A stretch of DNA of 64,000 nt from Saccharothrix sp. ALI-22-I (lineage in GTDB: Bacteria > Actinomycetota > Actinomycetes > Mycobacteriales > Pseudonocardiaceae). Both the position numbers and the translations under genes were made by a program. Every line of letters starts with the position of its first letter. Within the stretch, counting starts at the first letter, position 1. Shown piece after piece: positions 40,300 through 48,053 of this stretch. The notes under the pieces are model-generated. The model searched no databases. It was not told where the DNA came from and worked only from the letters and a program-made list of their open reading frames with translations. The DNA lies in contig NZ_MTQP01000062.1 in the NCBI RefSeq assembly GCF_001984175.1, forward strand, positions 124,001-188,000, in the 5' to 3' direction.

Positions 40300-40938
40300 T
40301 CAGTTCTCCTCAAGCAGGTCGGCCAACGTCGCCCAGTTCCGCTCGACCAGCCGTGCCGCCAGGTCGGCGTCGGCCGCGGCGCAGGCGGTGATGATCTCGT
40401 CGTGCATGGCCACCGAGTGGCGGCCGGTCGGCGCGGCGAACCGCAGCCGTTCCAGGCGGCGGACGAGTGGGGTGTAGCGCTCGATGGTGGCCGCCACGGC
40501 GAAGTTCCCGCTGCGCCGCACGGCCACCGCGTGGAACTCGTCGTCGGCGGCGAGCGCGCCCGGCACGTCGCCGATGTCCAGGGCCTGCGCGAACACCGCA
40601 TTGGCCGCACGCATGGCGTCCAGGTCCGCCTCGACCACGCGCGGCACGGCCAGCCGGGCGGTCAGCGCGTGCATGGTCTGGATCACGACGTGCGCGTCCC
40701 GCACCGCCGCCGTGTCCAGCGGCGTGACCCTGGTGTAGCTGTGCGGCTTGGTCTCGACCAGGCCCTCGTCGGTCAGCCGCGCCAACGCCTCGCGCACCGG
40801 CGTCCGGGACAGGCCCAGCCGCTCGGCCAGCTCCACGTCCTTGATCGGCACGCCGGGCGCCAGGTCGCCGCCCAGGATCGCCTCGCGGATCGCGGTCAGC
40901 GCCTGGTCGCGGAACAGCTCCCGACTAATATATTGCAT
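40300..40938 (-). CDS. GntR family regulator (FadR-type), probably controls acdS
   Basis: A 212-residue regulator. N-terminal winged helix: LTAIREAILGGDLAPGVPI, LAERLGLSRTPVREALARL, TDEGLVETKPHSYTRV. The C-terminal FCD domain is helical (VIQTMHALTARLAVPRV to EIITACAAADADLAARLVERN), with histidines at MHAL and FHAVAV for a metal or ligand. It is cotranscribed with acdS. The start MQYISRELFRDQ lies in an AT-rich spot (ATATTGCATAT) that may be its operator. Local acdS regulators of other types are known; a GntR partner is inferred from coupling. Confidence 0.9.
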   Translation of the reverse strand: MQYISRELFRDQALTAIREAILGGDLAPGVPIKDVELAERLGLSRTPVREALARLTDEGLVETKPHSYTRVTPLDTAAVRDAHVVIQTMHALTARLAVPRVVEADLDAMRAANAVFAQALDIGDVPGALAADDEFHAVAVRRSGNFAVAATIERYTPLVRRLERLRFAAPTGRHSVAMHDEIITACAAADADLAARLVERNWATLADLLEEN

Positions 40939-41370
40939 ATCGGCAGACTGTAGACGCCCGCCTGAAAGATCGCCAGGACCTCCAGGTCTTGTCAGCGGCT
41001 ACGTACATGATCCGGATGGCGCCGAGTTGCCGGCTGGTCTGGGCGGTGACCTTGGTGGTGAGCGGGCGGTGCCGGCGTCAGGGCAGGGCTGGTCCCGGCG
41101 GTGGACGGCGCGCTGGAAGTTCGAGGGCGGGGCGGTGGTCTGCTCTGATCTGGACCCGTCGGCTGGGAATTCACATGGCCCTGATGGCCGACCTGGCCGG
41201 TCTCCCGCGCTGACTCCCGCTCGGGCGAGGGCTGCCCTCGATCAAGCCTCAACCGGACACGGCATCAACCGGACACGGCGCACACCGGGGTTCCGGTTGT
41301 GCGCCAACGTGTGTCTTCCGCGGATTCGTCACCACTGGCGATCCCGCTGTGCACGTTCGAGAGGACAGCG
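40939..41370. other. 432-bp non-coding stretch before the alginate lyase
   Basis: No credible gene. Short frames on both strands lack family features; the first half could be a degraded gene (minus-strand peptide TSRQLGAIRIMYVAA). The last ~120 bp hold a 16-bp tandem repeat (41249-41280) and should contain the alginate lyase promoter. Confidence 0.5.
41249..41280. promoter_or_regulatory. 16-bp tandem repeat upstream of the alginate lyase gene
   Basis: TCAACCGGACACGGC followed by A or G, twice in a row, ending 90 bp before the alginate lyase ATG. A regulator-binding direct repeat is possible. Confidence 0.45.
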
Positions 41371-42720
41371 ATGTACGTACGAAAGGTGGCCGGTGCCTCG
41401 GCCATGTTGCTGGTGGTGCTGTCGGGCGTCGCGGTCGCGGCATCCGATGCCGGCACGGCGGCCGGGCCGCAGACCGCGGCGGCGTGCGAGTACCCGGCCG
41501 ACGTGATGGACCTGTCGATGTGGAAGATCCAACTGCCCACCGGATCGCAGGGCTCGGTGGACGAGGTCAAGCAACCGGAGCTCGACAGGTTCCGGGTGGA
41601 CCCGTGGTTCATCGCCAGCGGGTGTGACGGCATCCGGTTCCGCGCGGCGGTGAACGGCGTCACCACCAGCGGTTCGAAGTACCCCCGGTCCGAGTTGCGG
41701 GAGGTGAACCGCGACGGCTCCAAGGCGGCCTGGTCCACCACCTCCAGCGTGCACACGATGGTCATCGACCAGACCATCACCAACCTGCCCGCCGGCAAGC
41801 CGCACGTGGTGGCGGGCCAGATCCACGGCGGCAGTGACGACGTCACGGTCTTCCGGCTGGAAGGCACGAACCTCTACGTGACCGACGGCGACAACCCCCA
41901 CCACAAGCTGGTGACCGACAACTACAAGTTGGGGACGCGGTTCGAGGCCAAGTTCGTCGCCCGGAACGGTGTCATCGAGGCCTACTACAACGGCGTACTG
42001 CAAACGAAGCTCAACAAGTCCGTCTCCACCGCCTACTTCAAGGCCGGCGCCTACACCCAGGCCAACTGCACCAACTCCTCGCCGTGCGGCAGCGGCAACT
42101 ACGGCCAGGTCGTCATCCACAACGTGCGCGTGACCCACGGCTCCAACCCGCCGTCGACCACCACTCCGCCGACCACTACTGCGCTGCCCACCACGACGCC
42201 GCCATCCACGACGCCGCCATCCACGACGCTGCCATCCACCACCACTCCGCCGACCACCACGACCCGGCCGACCACCACCACTCCGCCCACCACCACGACC
42301 CCGCCCACCACCACTCCGCCATCCCCGGGCGGCAAGCTGGAGGTGTGCGACACGTGGGCCAGTGACGACGATGGCAACCTGCCGGCCAACGCCATCGACG
42401 GTGACATGACCACGCGGTGGTCGGATGAAGGCGACGGCGTCTGGTTGCGGCTGGACCTGTGTCGGACGGTGGACGTCGGATCGACGGCCATCGCCTGGTC
42501 GAAGGGCGACACCAGGAAGGCGACCTTCGAACTCCAGACGTCCGTCGACGGCGAGAAGTGGACCACCGCCCTCCCCCGACGCGACAGCAGCGGTGACACA
42601 ACCGGATTCGAGAACTACGACTTCGCGGACGCGAAAGCCCGCTACCTCCGCGTTGTCGGCTACGGCAACACCTCGAACGACTGGACTTCGGTCCTGGAGA
42701 TCGTGGCCTACGCGCCCTGA
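41371..42720 (+). CDS. secreted PL7 alginate lyase with F5/8 type C (CBM32-like) domain
   Basis: A 449-residue secreted enzyme predicted to cut alginate by beta-elimination. The signal peptide is MYVRKVAGASAMLLVVLSGVAVA. The PL7 jelly-roll catalytic domain (residues ~38-256) has the diagnostic strings RSELRE (106-111), QIH (150-152) and YFKAGAYTQ (222-230); QIH rather than QVH is generally linked to G-containing substrates. A Thr/Pro linker (~260-322) joins a discoidin-like domain (~325-449, NAIDGDMTTRWS, RYLRVVGYGN). ATG 41371 follows GAGAGGACAGCG. It is monocistronic with a hairpin downstream. Confidence 0.93.
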   Translation: MYVRKVAGASAMLLVVLSGVAVAASDAGTAAGPQTAAACEYPADVMDLSMWKIQLPTGSQGSVDEVKQPELDRFRVDPWFIASGCDGIRFRAAVNGVTTSGSKYPRSELREVNRDGSKAAWSTTSSVHTMVIDQTITNLPAGKPHVVAGQIHGGSDDVTVFRLEGTNLYVTDGDNPHHKLVTDNYKLGTRFEAKFVARNGVIEAYYNGVLQTKLNKSVSTAYFKAGAYTQANCTNSSPCGSGNYGQVVIHNVRVTHGSNPPSTTTPPTTTALPTTTPPSTTPPSTTLPSTTTPPTTTTRPTTTTPPTTTTPPTTTPPSPGGKLEVCDTWASDDDGNLPANAIDGDMTTRWSDEGDGVWLRLDLCRTVDVGSTAIAWSKGDTRKATFELQTSVDGEKWTTALPRRDSSGDTTGFENYDFADAKARYLRVVGYGNTSNDWTSVLEIVAYAP

Positions 42721-42735
42721 CCGACGTGAGCGCGC

Positions 42736-42797
42736 GGGGGTGCACCACCGATGTCGGAAGCGGCGCTGGATCGCCTCGGCGTCGGTGGTGCACCCCC
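42736..42797. repeat. 16-bp perfect inverted repeat with 30-nt loop, after the alginate lyase
   Basis: GGGGGTGCACCACCGA and TCGGTGGTGCACCCCC, followed by TTT. It begins 15 bp after the stop, so it may be a rho-independent terminator with a long loop; the long perfect arms would also suit a relic of a mobile element end. Confidence 0.7.
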
Positions 42798-43212
42798 TTT
42801 AAGGCGGCCAGGAGCTCCGCCGCCACCGGGTGCAGCGCGGTGGGCGTGCCGCCGAGGTAGGGATGGGCGACGAACTCGCCCTCGTGCCAATAACAGGTCA
42901 GACAAACTCGCGCGGCGCAGACGCATGACCACTCCAGGACGCGGGCCAGGACAGTGCTCCTGGCGAAGAAGCACGCGGTGAGAGGGCCGAGCCCGTGCTT
43001 GACGGGCCCGGCCCGATCGTTCGACTGGGCAACTGACGGGGCTTGGACACCGCAGGTCCAGTTCGCGTAGACGTGCGCCCTCCACGATCTTGGTGACGAC
43101 CATCGCCGGTGGTCACACCTGCCGGGGTGTGGCCGGTTCGTGCCAACCCGCTGTGCGTGAGTGCCCTGCGACCCCACCATGAGCGAACTGCCGACGGGGA
43201 GGGGACCAGATC
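42798..43212. other. 415-bp stretch without a clear gene
   Basis: On the minus strand a frame reads CLTCYWHEGEFVAHPYLGGT and PTALHPVAAELLAALKG before running into the hairpin, which looks protein-like but has no plausible start or end; possibly a gene relic. A 13-bp imperfect stem-loop (42986-43018 region, GCCCGT and ACGGGC core) is also present. The final ~60 bp carry the promoter and GGGGAGGGGA site of the next gene. Confidence 0.4.
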
Positions 43213-43620
43213 ATGTCGGGAAATCCGGAAGAGCGGAATCCGTACCGAACCCCGCCGATGCCTCCGCCATCGCCCTGGGACTATCAGATGCCGCGTCCGG
43301 GGACGCTCACCGCCGCGGCCGTGCTGTGGATCATCACGGGTGTGCTCCTCACCGTGTCCTACGGCTCCGCGGCGTTGAGGGCTTTCCTGGACGGCAACGA
43401 TGTCATGGCAGCCGTTGCCAGCGTGTTGACCGTGGCGGCAGTGGTGATCTGGCAGCTCGGCCGAGGGCTGCGGCACGGGAGCGACAACCGCACCGCGCTC
43501 ACCGTGCTGAGCCTGGTGGGACTGGGGCTCTTCCCGTTGGTCCTGGCGGCCATCGTTCTGCAATACGTGCCCGCAAGCCGACAGTGGTTCGCCATGCCTC
43601 CGGCCGAGACGACCCCTTGA
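43213..43620 (+). CDS. small three-TM membrane protein, unknown function
   Basis: A 135-residue protein. A Pro-rich cytoplasmic start (NPYRTPPMPPPSPWDYQMPR) is followed by three hydrophobic helices: LTAAAVLWIITGVLLTVSYG, VMAAVASVLTVAAVVIWQL and TALTVLSLVGLGLFPLVLAA. Pro-rich-then-TM proteins of this kind are frequent in actinomycetes. No family was recognised. ATG follows GAGGGGACCAGATC. It converges on the VOC gene with a 4-bp gap. Confidence 0.75.
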   Translation: MSGNPEERNPYRTPPMPPPSPWDYQMPRPGTLTAAAVLWIITGVLLTVSYGSAALRAFLDGNDVMAAVASVLTVAAVVIWQLGRGLRHGSDNRTALTVLSLVGLGLFPLVLAAIVLQYVPASRQWFAMPPAETTP

Positions 43621-43624
43621 CCCG

Positions 43625-44335
43625 TCAGCGGGGCGACAGCACGCAGAACTCGTTGCCCTCACGGTCGGTCAGCACGACCCACGGCACGTCGATCTGCCCG
43701 ACGTCCGCCCGCACCGCGCCCCACGCCTCCAGCCGCACCACCTCGGTCGGCAGATCGCCGTCGGCGGGCGGCACGACATCGAGGTGCAGCCGGTTCTTCA
43801 CCACTTTCGGCTCGGCCACCCGCACGAACTCCAACGACGGTCCGGCCTCCTGGCTCAACGACGCGTACTCGTCGTGCTCGCGCGTCACCGGCAGCCCGAC
43901 CACACCGGCCCAGAACGCCGCCTGCGCCCGCGGGTCGTGCGCGTCCACCACGACCGCCGCGACCGGGCCGGTGTGCGCGTACTCGTCACGCGGCTCCAAC
44001 ACGCAGAACTCGTTGCCCTCCGGGTCGGCCAGCACCACCCACGGCACGTCGCCCTGCCCGATGTCGACCGGCTTCGCACCCAGTTCCACGGCCCGCGCCA
44101 CGATCGCCGCCTGGTCCTCGGCGGAGGTCGAGGCCAGGTCCAGGTGCACGCGGTTCTTCACCACCTTCGGGTCCGACACGAGCACGAACACCAGCCACAG
44201 CCCGTCGTCGAGCGCCACGTCGACCTCTTCGGCGCTCTCACCGGTGATCGGCTTGTCCAGCAACGCCGACCAGAAACGGCCGAGTGCGATCGGATCGGCC
44301 GAGTCCACGACGATGCCGTACCACTGCGTTGACAT
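43625..44335 (-). CDS. VOC-family protein, two glyoxalase-like domains
   Basis: A 236-residue protein made of two similar halves. The first is IVVDSADPIALGRFWSALLDKPI to DPEGNEFCVLEPR; the second is VVVDAHDPRAQAAFWAGVVG to DREGNEFCVLSPR. Each half has KVVKNR-HLD-type and GNEFCVL strands, the glyoxalase_6 pattern. Members bind metals or small ligands, including antibiotics; the specific role is unknown. ATG 44335 was selected because the frame upstream is only the shadow of the phosphatase gene. It is divergent from phoD over 22 bp, an extremely tight promoter gap. Confidence 0.85.
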   Translation of the reverse strand: MSTQWYGIVVDSADPIALGRFWSALLDKPITGESAEEVDVALDDGLWLVFVLVSDPKVVKNRVHLDLASTSAEDQAAIVARAVELGAKPVDIGQGDVPWVVLADPEGNEFCVLEPRDEYAHTGPVAAVVVDAHDPRAQAAFWAGVVGLPVTREHDEYASLSQEAGPSLEFVRVAEPKVVKNRLHLDVVPPADGDLPTEVVRLEAWGAVRADVGQIDVPWVVLTDREGNEFCVLSPR

Positions 44336-44357
44336 GTCCCGACGGTAACGTCTGCCC

Positions 44358-45932
44358 ATGCCTGAGCTCGTTCTTGGTCCGGTGCTGCGGCACGTCGACT
44401 CCACCTCGGCGACGGTGTGGGTGGAGACCGACGCCGCGTGCGAGGTCGCCGTCGCGGGCCGCCGCGCCGGGACGTTCCAGGTCGGCGAACAGCACTTCGC
44501 CCTGGTCGTGGTCGACGGCCTGGCGCCCGACACCGTCACGCCCTACGACGTGCGGCTGGACGGTGACGTGGTGTGGCCGCGGCCGGACTCGCCGTTCCCG
44601 TCGCCCAGCATCCGCACCGCGCCCGTGCGGCGGCTGCTGTTCGGGTCGTGCCGTGCGGCGAAGTCCGAAGTCACGCCGGACAAGCTCGGGCCGGACGCGC
44701 TGGACGCGTACGCGTTGCGGATGAAGGACGAGCCGCAGGACCGGTGGCCCGACGCGCTGGTGCTGCTCGGCGACCAGGTCTACGCGGACGAGCCGACGCC
44801 GCGGATCACGCGGTGGCTGGCCGAACGCCGACCGGAGCCGGCGGGCGAGGTGGTGTCGTTCCGGGAGTACGCCGAGCTGTACCACGAGACGTGGGCCGAC
44901 CCGGAGATCCGCTGGCTGATGTCCGTGGTGCCGACGTCGATGATCTTCGACGACCACGACGTGCGCGACGACTGGAACACCTCTCGGACGTGGCGTGAGC
45001 AGATGGCGCGGAAGCGGTGGTGGCCGGAGCGCATCCGGGCCGGGCTCGCGTCGTACTGGGTGTACCAGCACCTGGGCAACCTCGGGCCGGACGACCTGGC
45101 GCGCGACCCGCTGTACGAGAAGGTGCGGTCCACCGGCGGTGACGTGCAGGCGTTGTTGGAGGACTTCGCCGAGCAGGCCGACCGCGAGGTCGACGGCGGC
45201 AAGTCGACGCAGTGGAGCTACCGGCGCGATTTCGGCCGGGTGCGGCTGCTGGTGGTGGACACGCGCAGCGGGCGCATCCTGTCCGGGCCGGAGCGGCTGA
45301 TGGTGGGCGACCGCGAGTTCGGCTGGATCGAGGAGAACGCCCAGGGCGATTTCGACCACCTCCTGATCGGCTCGTCGCTGCCGTGGCTGATGCCGCACGC
45401 GTTGAGCCACTTCCAGTCGTTGAACGAGCGGCTGGCGAACCTGCCGGGCTGGCGGGGACGGCTCGGGGAGAAGGTGCGGCAGGTCGGGGACCTGGAGCAC
45501 TGGCCCGCGTTCCGGGCGTCGTTCGAGCGGCTGGCCCGGTTGCTGGAACGGATCACGCGGTCCGACAACCGGCCCGGCACGGTGTGCGTGCTGTCCGGCG
45601 ACGTCCACCACAGCTATGCGGCACGGGCGACGTTCGCGTCGGCGGCGGACGCGAAGGTGTACCAACTCGTGTGCTCGCCCGTGCACAACGAGCCGCCGTG
45701 GATCTTCCGGCCCGCGTTCCGGCTGTCGTGGTCACGCCCGATCGCACGCGTGCTGCGGTGGTGGGCGGACCGACGCGGCATCTCGCCCGACCCGGTGGCG
45801 TGGCACAAGCTCAGCGGCCCGCACTTCGGCAACTCCGTGGGCGTACTGGAGATCGAGGGCCGCAACGCCCGCTTCCGCCTGGAAACAGCCACTGCCGACG
45901 GCCTGCGCGAAGCCACCTCCATGGCGCTGTGA
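44358..45932 (+). CDS. PhoD-like metallophosphatase
   Basis: A 524-residue protein of the alkaline phosphatase D family. An N-terminal Ig-like domain (LGPVLRHVDSTSATVWVETD) precedes the metallophosphatase core: LLFGSCRAAKSE, ALVLLGDQVYADEPTP, FDDHDVRDDW, RLLVVDTRSGR, LIGSSLPWLMPHAL and VLSGDVHHSYAA. Metal-binding Asp and His residues in GDQ, DDHD and GDVHHSY are intact. No Tat or Sec signal is seen, so unlike classic PhoD it appears cytoplasmic. Substrate is unknown. Confidence 0.88.
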   Translation: MPELVLGPVLRHVDSTSATVWVETDAACEVAVAGRRAGTFQVGEQHFALVVVDGLAPDTVTPYDVRLDGDVVWPRPDSPFPSPSIRTAPVRRLLFGSCRAAKSEVTPDKLGPDALDAYALRMKDEPQDRWPDALVLLGDQVYADEPTPRITRWLAERRPEPAGEVVSFREYAELYHETWADPEIRWLMSVVPTSMIFDDHDVRDDWNTSRTWREQMARKRWWPERIRAGLASYWVYQHLGNLGPDDLARDPLYEKVRSTGGDVQALLEDFAEQADREVDGGKSTQWSYRRDFGRVRLLVVDTRSGRILSGPERLMVGDREFGWIEENAQGDFDHLLIGSSLPWLMPHALSHFQSLNERLANLPGWRGRLGEKVRQVGDLEHWPAFRASFERLARLLERITRSDNRPGTVCVLSGDVHHSYAARATFASAADAKVYQLVCSPVHNEPPWIFRPAFRLSWSRPIARVLRWWADRRGISPDPVAWHKLSGPHFGNSVGVLEIEGRNARFRLETATADGLREATSMAL

Positions 45933-45943
45933 AGCCGGCCGAC

Positions 45944-46064
45944 GCCTCGCAAGTCAGCGCCTCGCAGGTCAACGCTTCGCAGGCGTACCCGCCAGGGGAC
46001 CCCTGCTTTTATTCTGCCGCAAAGGTCTGACGATTTCGGCGCCCGACGAGCCGGCTGTGGACAA
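45944..46064 (+). repeat. dispersed repeat copy A, with 15-bp tandem lead-in
   Basis: Three 15-bp units (45944, 45959, 45974; GCCTCGCAAGTCAGC type) lead into the dispersed element from 45974: GCTTCGCAGGCGTACCCGCC, AGGGGACCCCTG, TTTATTCTGCCG, GGTCTGACGATT and finally CTGTGGACAA. It shares these blocks in order with copies at 48661 and 59601. It lies between convergent genes. Confidence 0.85.
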
Positions 46065-46183
46065 GCCGGTCAGGTGTGGACAGGCCCGCCGCCGAATCGG
46101 GTTGGTCGTGTGGTGCGTCCGCAGCCGGGTGGGAGGTCAGGTGGCCCCCGGCGGCGGACGCACGTCCACTCGGTGTGCGGCCT

Positions 46184-46948
46184 CTACTTGGTGGCCAGCC
46201 TGAGCAGCGCCCACAGTTGGGCGATGGCGTCGTGGTCACCGGAGGGAGGCGGTAGGTCCCGGTCGGGGATTCGGCCCCACAACCAGCGGTACACCTGCAT
46301 CGGGGTGCCGGTCACCTCGCCGTCCGCCGACGCGGCCTCCTCGCCGCCGACCAGGCGCGCCACCGCCGGGTCCGGGCCGGTGGTGGCCAGCCACACCTTG
46401 CTGCCCGCACGGATCGCCACGGTGCCCTGTCGGGTGCCGCGCACGCCGAGGATGTCCAGGCGGTGGCCCAACCAGAGGGTCAGGACCTCGTCCACGCCGT
46501 CCTCGGCCACGTCGTCGTCCACGTCGTCGACCGGCAGCCCGGCCGCCGCCTGCACGTCCATCCGGTGCACGGTCGACTCGTGCGCCAGCCGCCGTGCCCA
46601 GAAGTTGTGGTTGCGCTCGGCCGGCCACCACGTCTCGCACGGGTCGTCCGGTCCGCGCGCCCGCAAAGCCCGCACCAACGGCGGCACACCCGAGCGGACG
46701 TACTCGGGCAACGGCTGCCCCGCCTCCGGGTCCTGCTGCCACACCAGCGGTTGGCTGCCTTCCTTCAGCCACGTCGACACCATCCGGTACGTGCTGCCCA
46801 CGTGCCGCGCCGTCTCCCCGAGGTTGAGCCCGGGGCACGCGGGCACCTGGCGTTCCGGGCGCTGTCCTTCGGCCGACGCCGCCAGGCGTTCGGCTTCCTG
46901 CTCCACCACGTCGATCAGGCGGTCGTAGCCGACCAGTCCCCTGCTCAC
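46184..46948 (-). CDS. maleylpyruvate isomerase family (mycothiol-dependent type) protein
   Basis: A 254-residue DinB/MDMPI-fold protein. The N-terminal helical bundle holds LNLGETARHVGSTYRMVSTW (first histidine) and ARRLAHESTVHRMDVQ, whose H-x3-E-x-H arrangement is the metal site of this family. The C-terminal SCP-like domain runs from RQGTVAIRAGSKVWLATTG to DLPPPSG. Members use mycothiol, the actinobacterial thiol, or are uncharacterised metalloenzymes. The GTG start overlaps the HEPN stop (GTGA), so translation is coupled; the SOS box upstream of the pair suggests DNA-damage induction. Confidence 0.82.
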   Translation of the reverse strand: MSRGLVGYDRLIDVVEQEAERLAASAEGQRPERQVPACPGLNLGETARHVGSTYRMVSTWLKEGSQPLVWQQDPEAGQPLPEYVRSGVPPLVRALRARGPDDPCETWWPAERNHNFWARRLAHESTVHRMDVQAAAGLPVDDVDDDVAEDGVDEVLTLWLGHRLDILGVRGTRQGTVAIRAGSKVWLATTGPDPAVARLVGGEEAASADGEVTGTPMQVYRWLWGRIPDRDLPPPSGDHDAIAQLWALLRLATK

Positions 46949-47370
46949 AGTCCGTCCTCGTACATGATCTCGTCGACCAACTCGGTGAACTGCGCCGCTT
47001 GGCGCACCAGGTCGTCGGCTGCGCGCTGGGTGACCTGCCTGGTGATGCCCGCCTGCACGGCCGCGCGCGTCGCCGAGCAATCGGCGAAGAACGCAGCCCA
47101 CTCGCGCAACTCCGGCGCGAGGGAGGGCAGCAGGACCCACACGCTGGTCGGCTTGGACCGGCCCCGGTGGGGTCGGCCCCTCGCCGCCAGCACGGCCGCC
47201 GCGGCCCGCATCGCGGCCAGGTAGGCCGTGGCGAATCGGGTGTGCGGCGCGGGGTCTCGTTCGGCCTCGGTCAGGCACTCGCGGGCCTGACCGAGCAGGG
47301 TCACCGCCGACGCCGGTGGCAGTGGGAGGGGGATGCGGCGGGTGTGGGGGAAGTCGGTCGAAGTGCTCAT
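46945..47370 (-). CDS. SAV_6107-type HEPN domain protein
   Basis: A 141-residue helical protein: ASAVTLLGQARECLTEAERD, FATAYLAAMRAAAAVLAARG, SVWVLLPSLAPELREWAAFF and VTQRAADDLVRQAAQFTELV. This pattern matches the SAV_6107 HEPN family of actinobacteria. An R-x4-6-H catalytic RNase motif is not evident, so nuclease activity is doubtful. ATG 47370 has GAGGAGG 7 bp upstream. A perfect LexA box lies ~100 bp upstream; the downstream MDMPI gene is translationally coupled. Confidence 0.8.
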   Translation of the reverse strand: MSTSTDFPHTRRIPLPLPPASAVTLLGQARECLTEAERDPAPHTRFATAYLAAMRAAAAVLAARGRPHRGRSKPTSVWVLLPSLAPELREWAAFFADCSATRAAVQAGITRQVTQRAADDLVRQAAQFTELVDEIMYEDGL

Positions 47371-47471
47371 CTCGCGGCCTCCTCGCGGCGTCGGGACAGC
47401 GACGACCGCCGCGGGGAGACGGCGGCACTTGGTGGTGGGGCGCTTCCCCCGCCCCACCACCAAGGCATTGC

Positions 47472-47487
47472 TCGAACAAGTGTTCGA
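47472..47487. promoter_or_regulatory. perfect LexA (SOS) box between the HEPN and YbaK genes
   Basis: TCGAACAAGTGTTCGA is an exact match to TCGAAC-N4-GTTCGA. It is 101 bp upstream of the HEPN start (minus) and 65 bp upstream of the YbaK start (plus), so it may control either or both. The chance of a perfect 12-base match at such a position is low. Confidence 0.85.
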
Positions 47488-47552
47488 GCTAGATCAGACT
47501 ATCCTGCCGGCCCGGCACTCCTCAACCCGAGCACACGTGGTCTCATGGACAG

Positions 47553-48053
47553 GTGAGCGCACTCGACCACCCCGGCATCCGCAAGGTGGCCGCCGCACTG
47601 TCCGAAGCGGGCCACCACGAGGCGGCGAACGGGATCCGCGTGCTGGCCGACGCCGTCCGCACCGCCGCCGCGGCGGCCGAGGCGGTGGGTGTGCCGGTCG
47701 GCGCGATCGCCAACAGCCTGGTGTTCGCCGCGGTACGCCACGGCGTCGCCTCACCGCTGCTCGTGCTCACGTCCGGCGCGCACCGGGCGGACACGGCGAA
47801 GCTGGCCGCGTTGGCGGGCGCGGACTCGATCGAACGGGCCACGCCCGCGTTCGTGCGGGAGCACACCGGCCAGGTGATCGGCGGTGTCTCGCCGGTGGGT
47901 CACCCGGCGGCGATCCGCACCTTCGTGGACGTGGCGCTGGAGCAGTACGAGGTGGTGTGGGCGGCGGCCGGGCACCCGCACGCGGTCTACCCCACCACCT
48001 ACGCGGGTCTGGTGGACCTGACCGGTGGCACACCCGCCGAGGTCGCCCGGTGA
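47553..48053 (+). CDS. YbaK/ProX-like aminoacyl-tRNA deacylase
   Basis: A 166-residue protein of the YbaK family, which removes mischarged amino acids from tRNA in trans. Signatures are AIANSLVFAAVRHGVASPLL, LTSGAHRADTAKLAA, the HTGQVIGGVSPVGHP glycine-rich loop, and VWAAAGHPHAVYPTTYAGLV. The conserved lysine of YbaK (in DTAKLA) is present. Amino-acid specificity (Cys or Ala on tRNAPro, or other) is not clear. GTG start. Its stop overlaps the next GTG (GTGA). Confidence 0.9.
   Translation: MSALDHPGIRKVAAALSEAGHHEAANGIRVLADAVRTAAAAAEAVGVPVGAIANSLVFAAVRHGVASPLLVLTSGAHRADTAKLAALAGADSIERATPAFVREHTGQVIGGVSPVGHPAAIRTFVDVALEQYEVVWAAAGHPHAVYPTTYAGLVDLTGGTPAEVAR

Noticed and set aside
42157..42335. 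ACCACC-rich low-complexity repeat
   Set aside because: It encodes the Thr/Pro linker of the alginate lyase, a normal interdomain stalk.
42798..43180. Minus-strand peptide with CLTCYWHEGEFVAHPYLGGT
   Set aside because: Protein-like but no start codon with a ribosome-binding site, and the frame runs into antisense of the alginate lyase; listed only as a possible relic.
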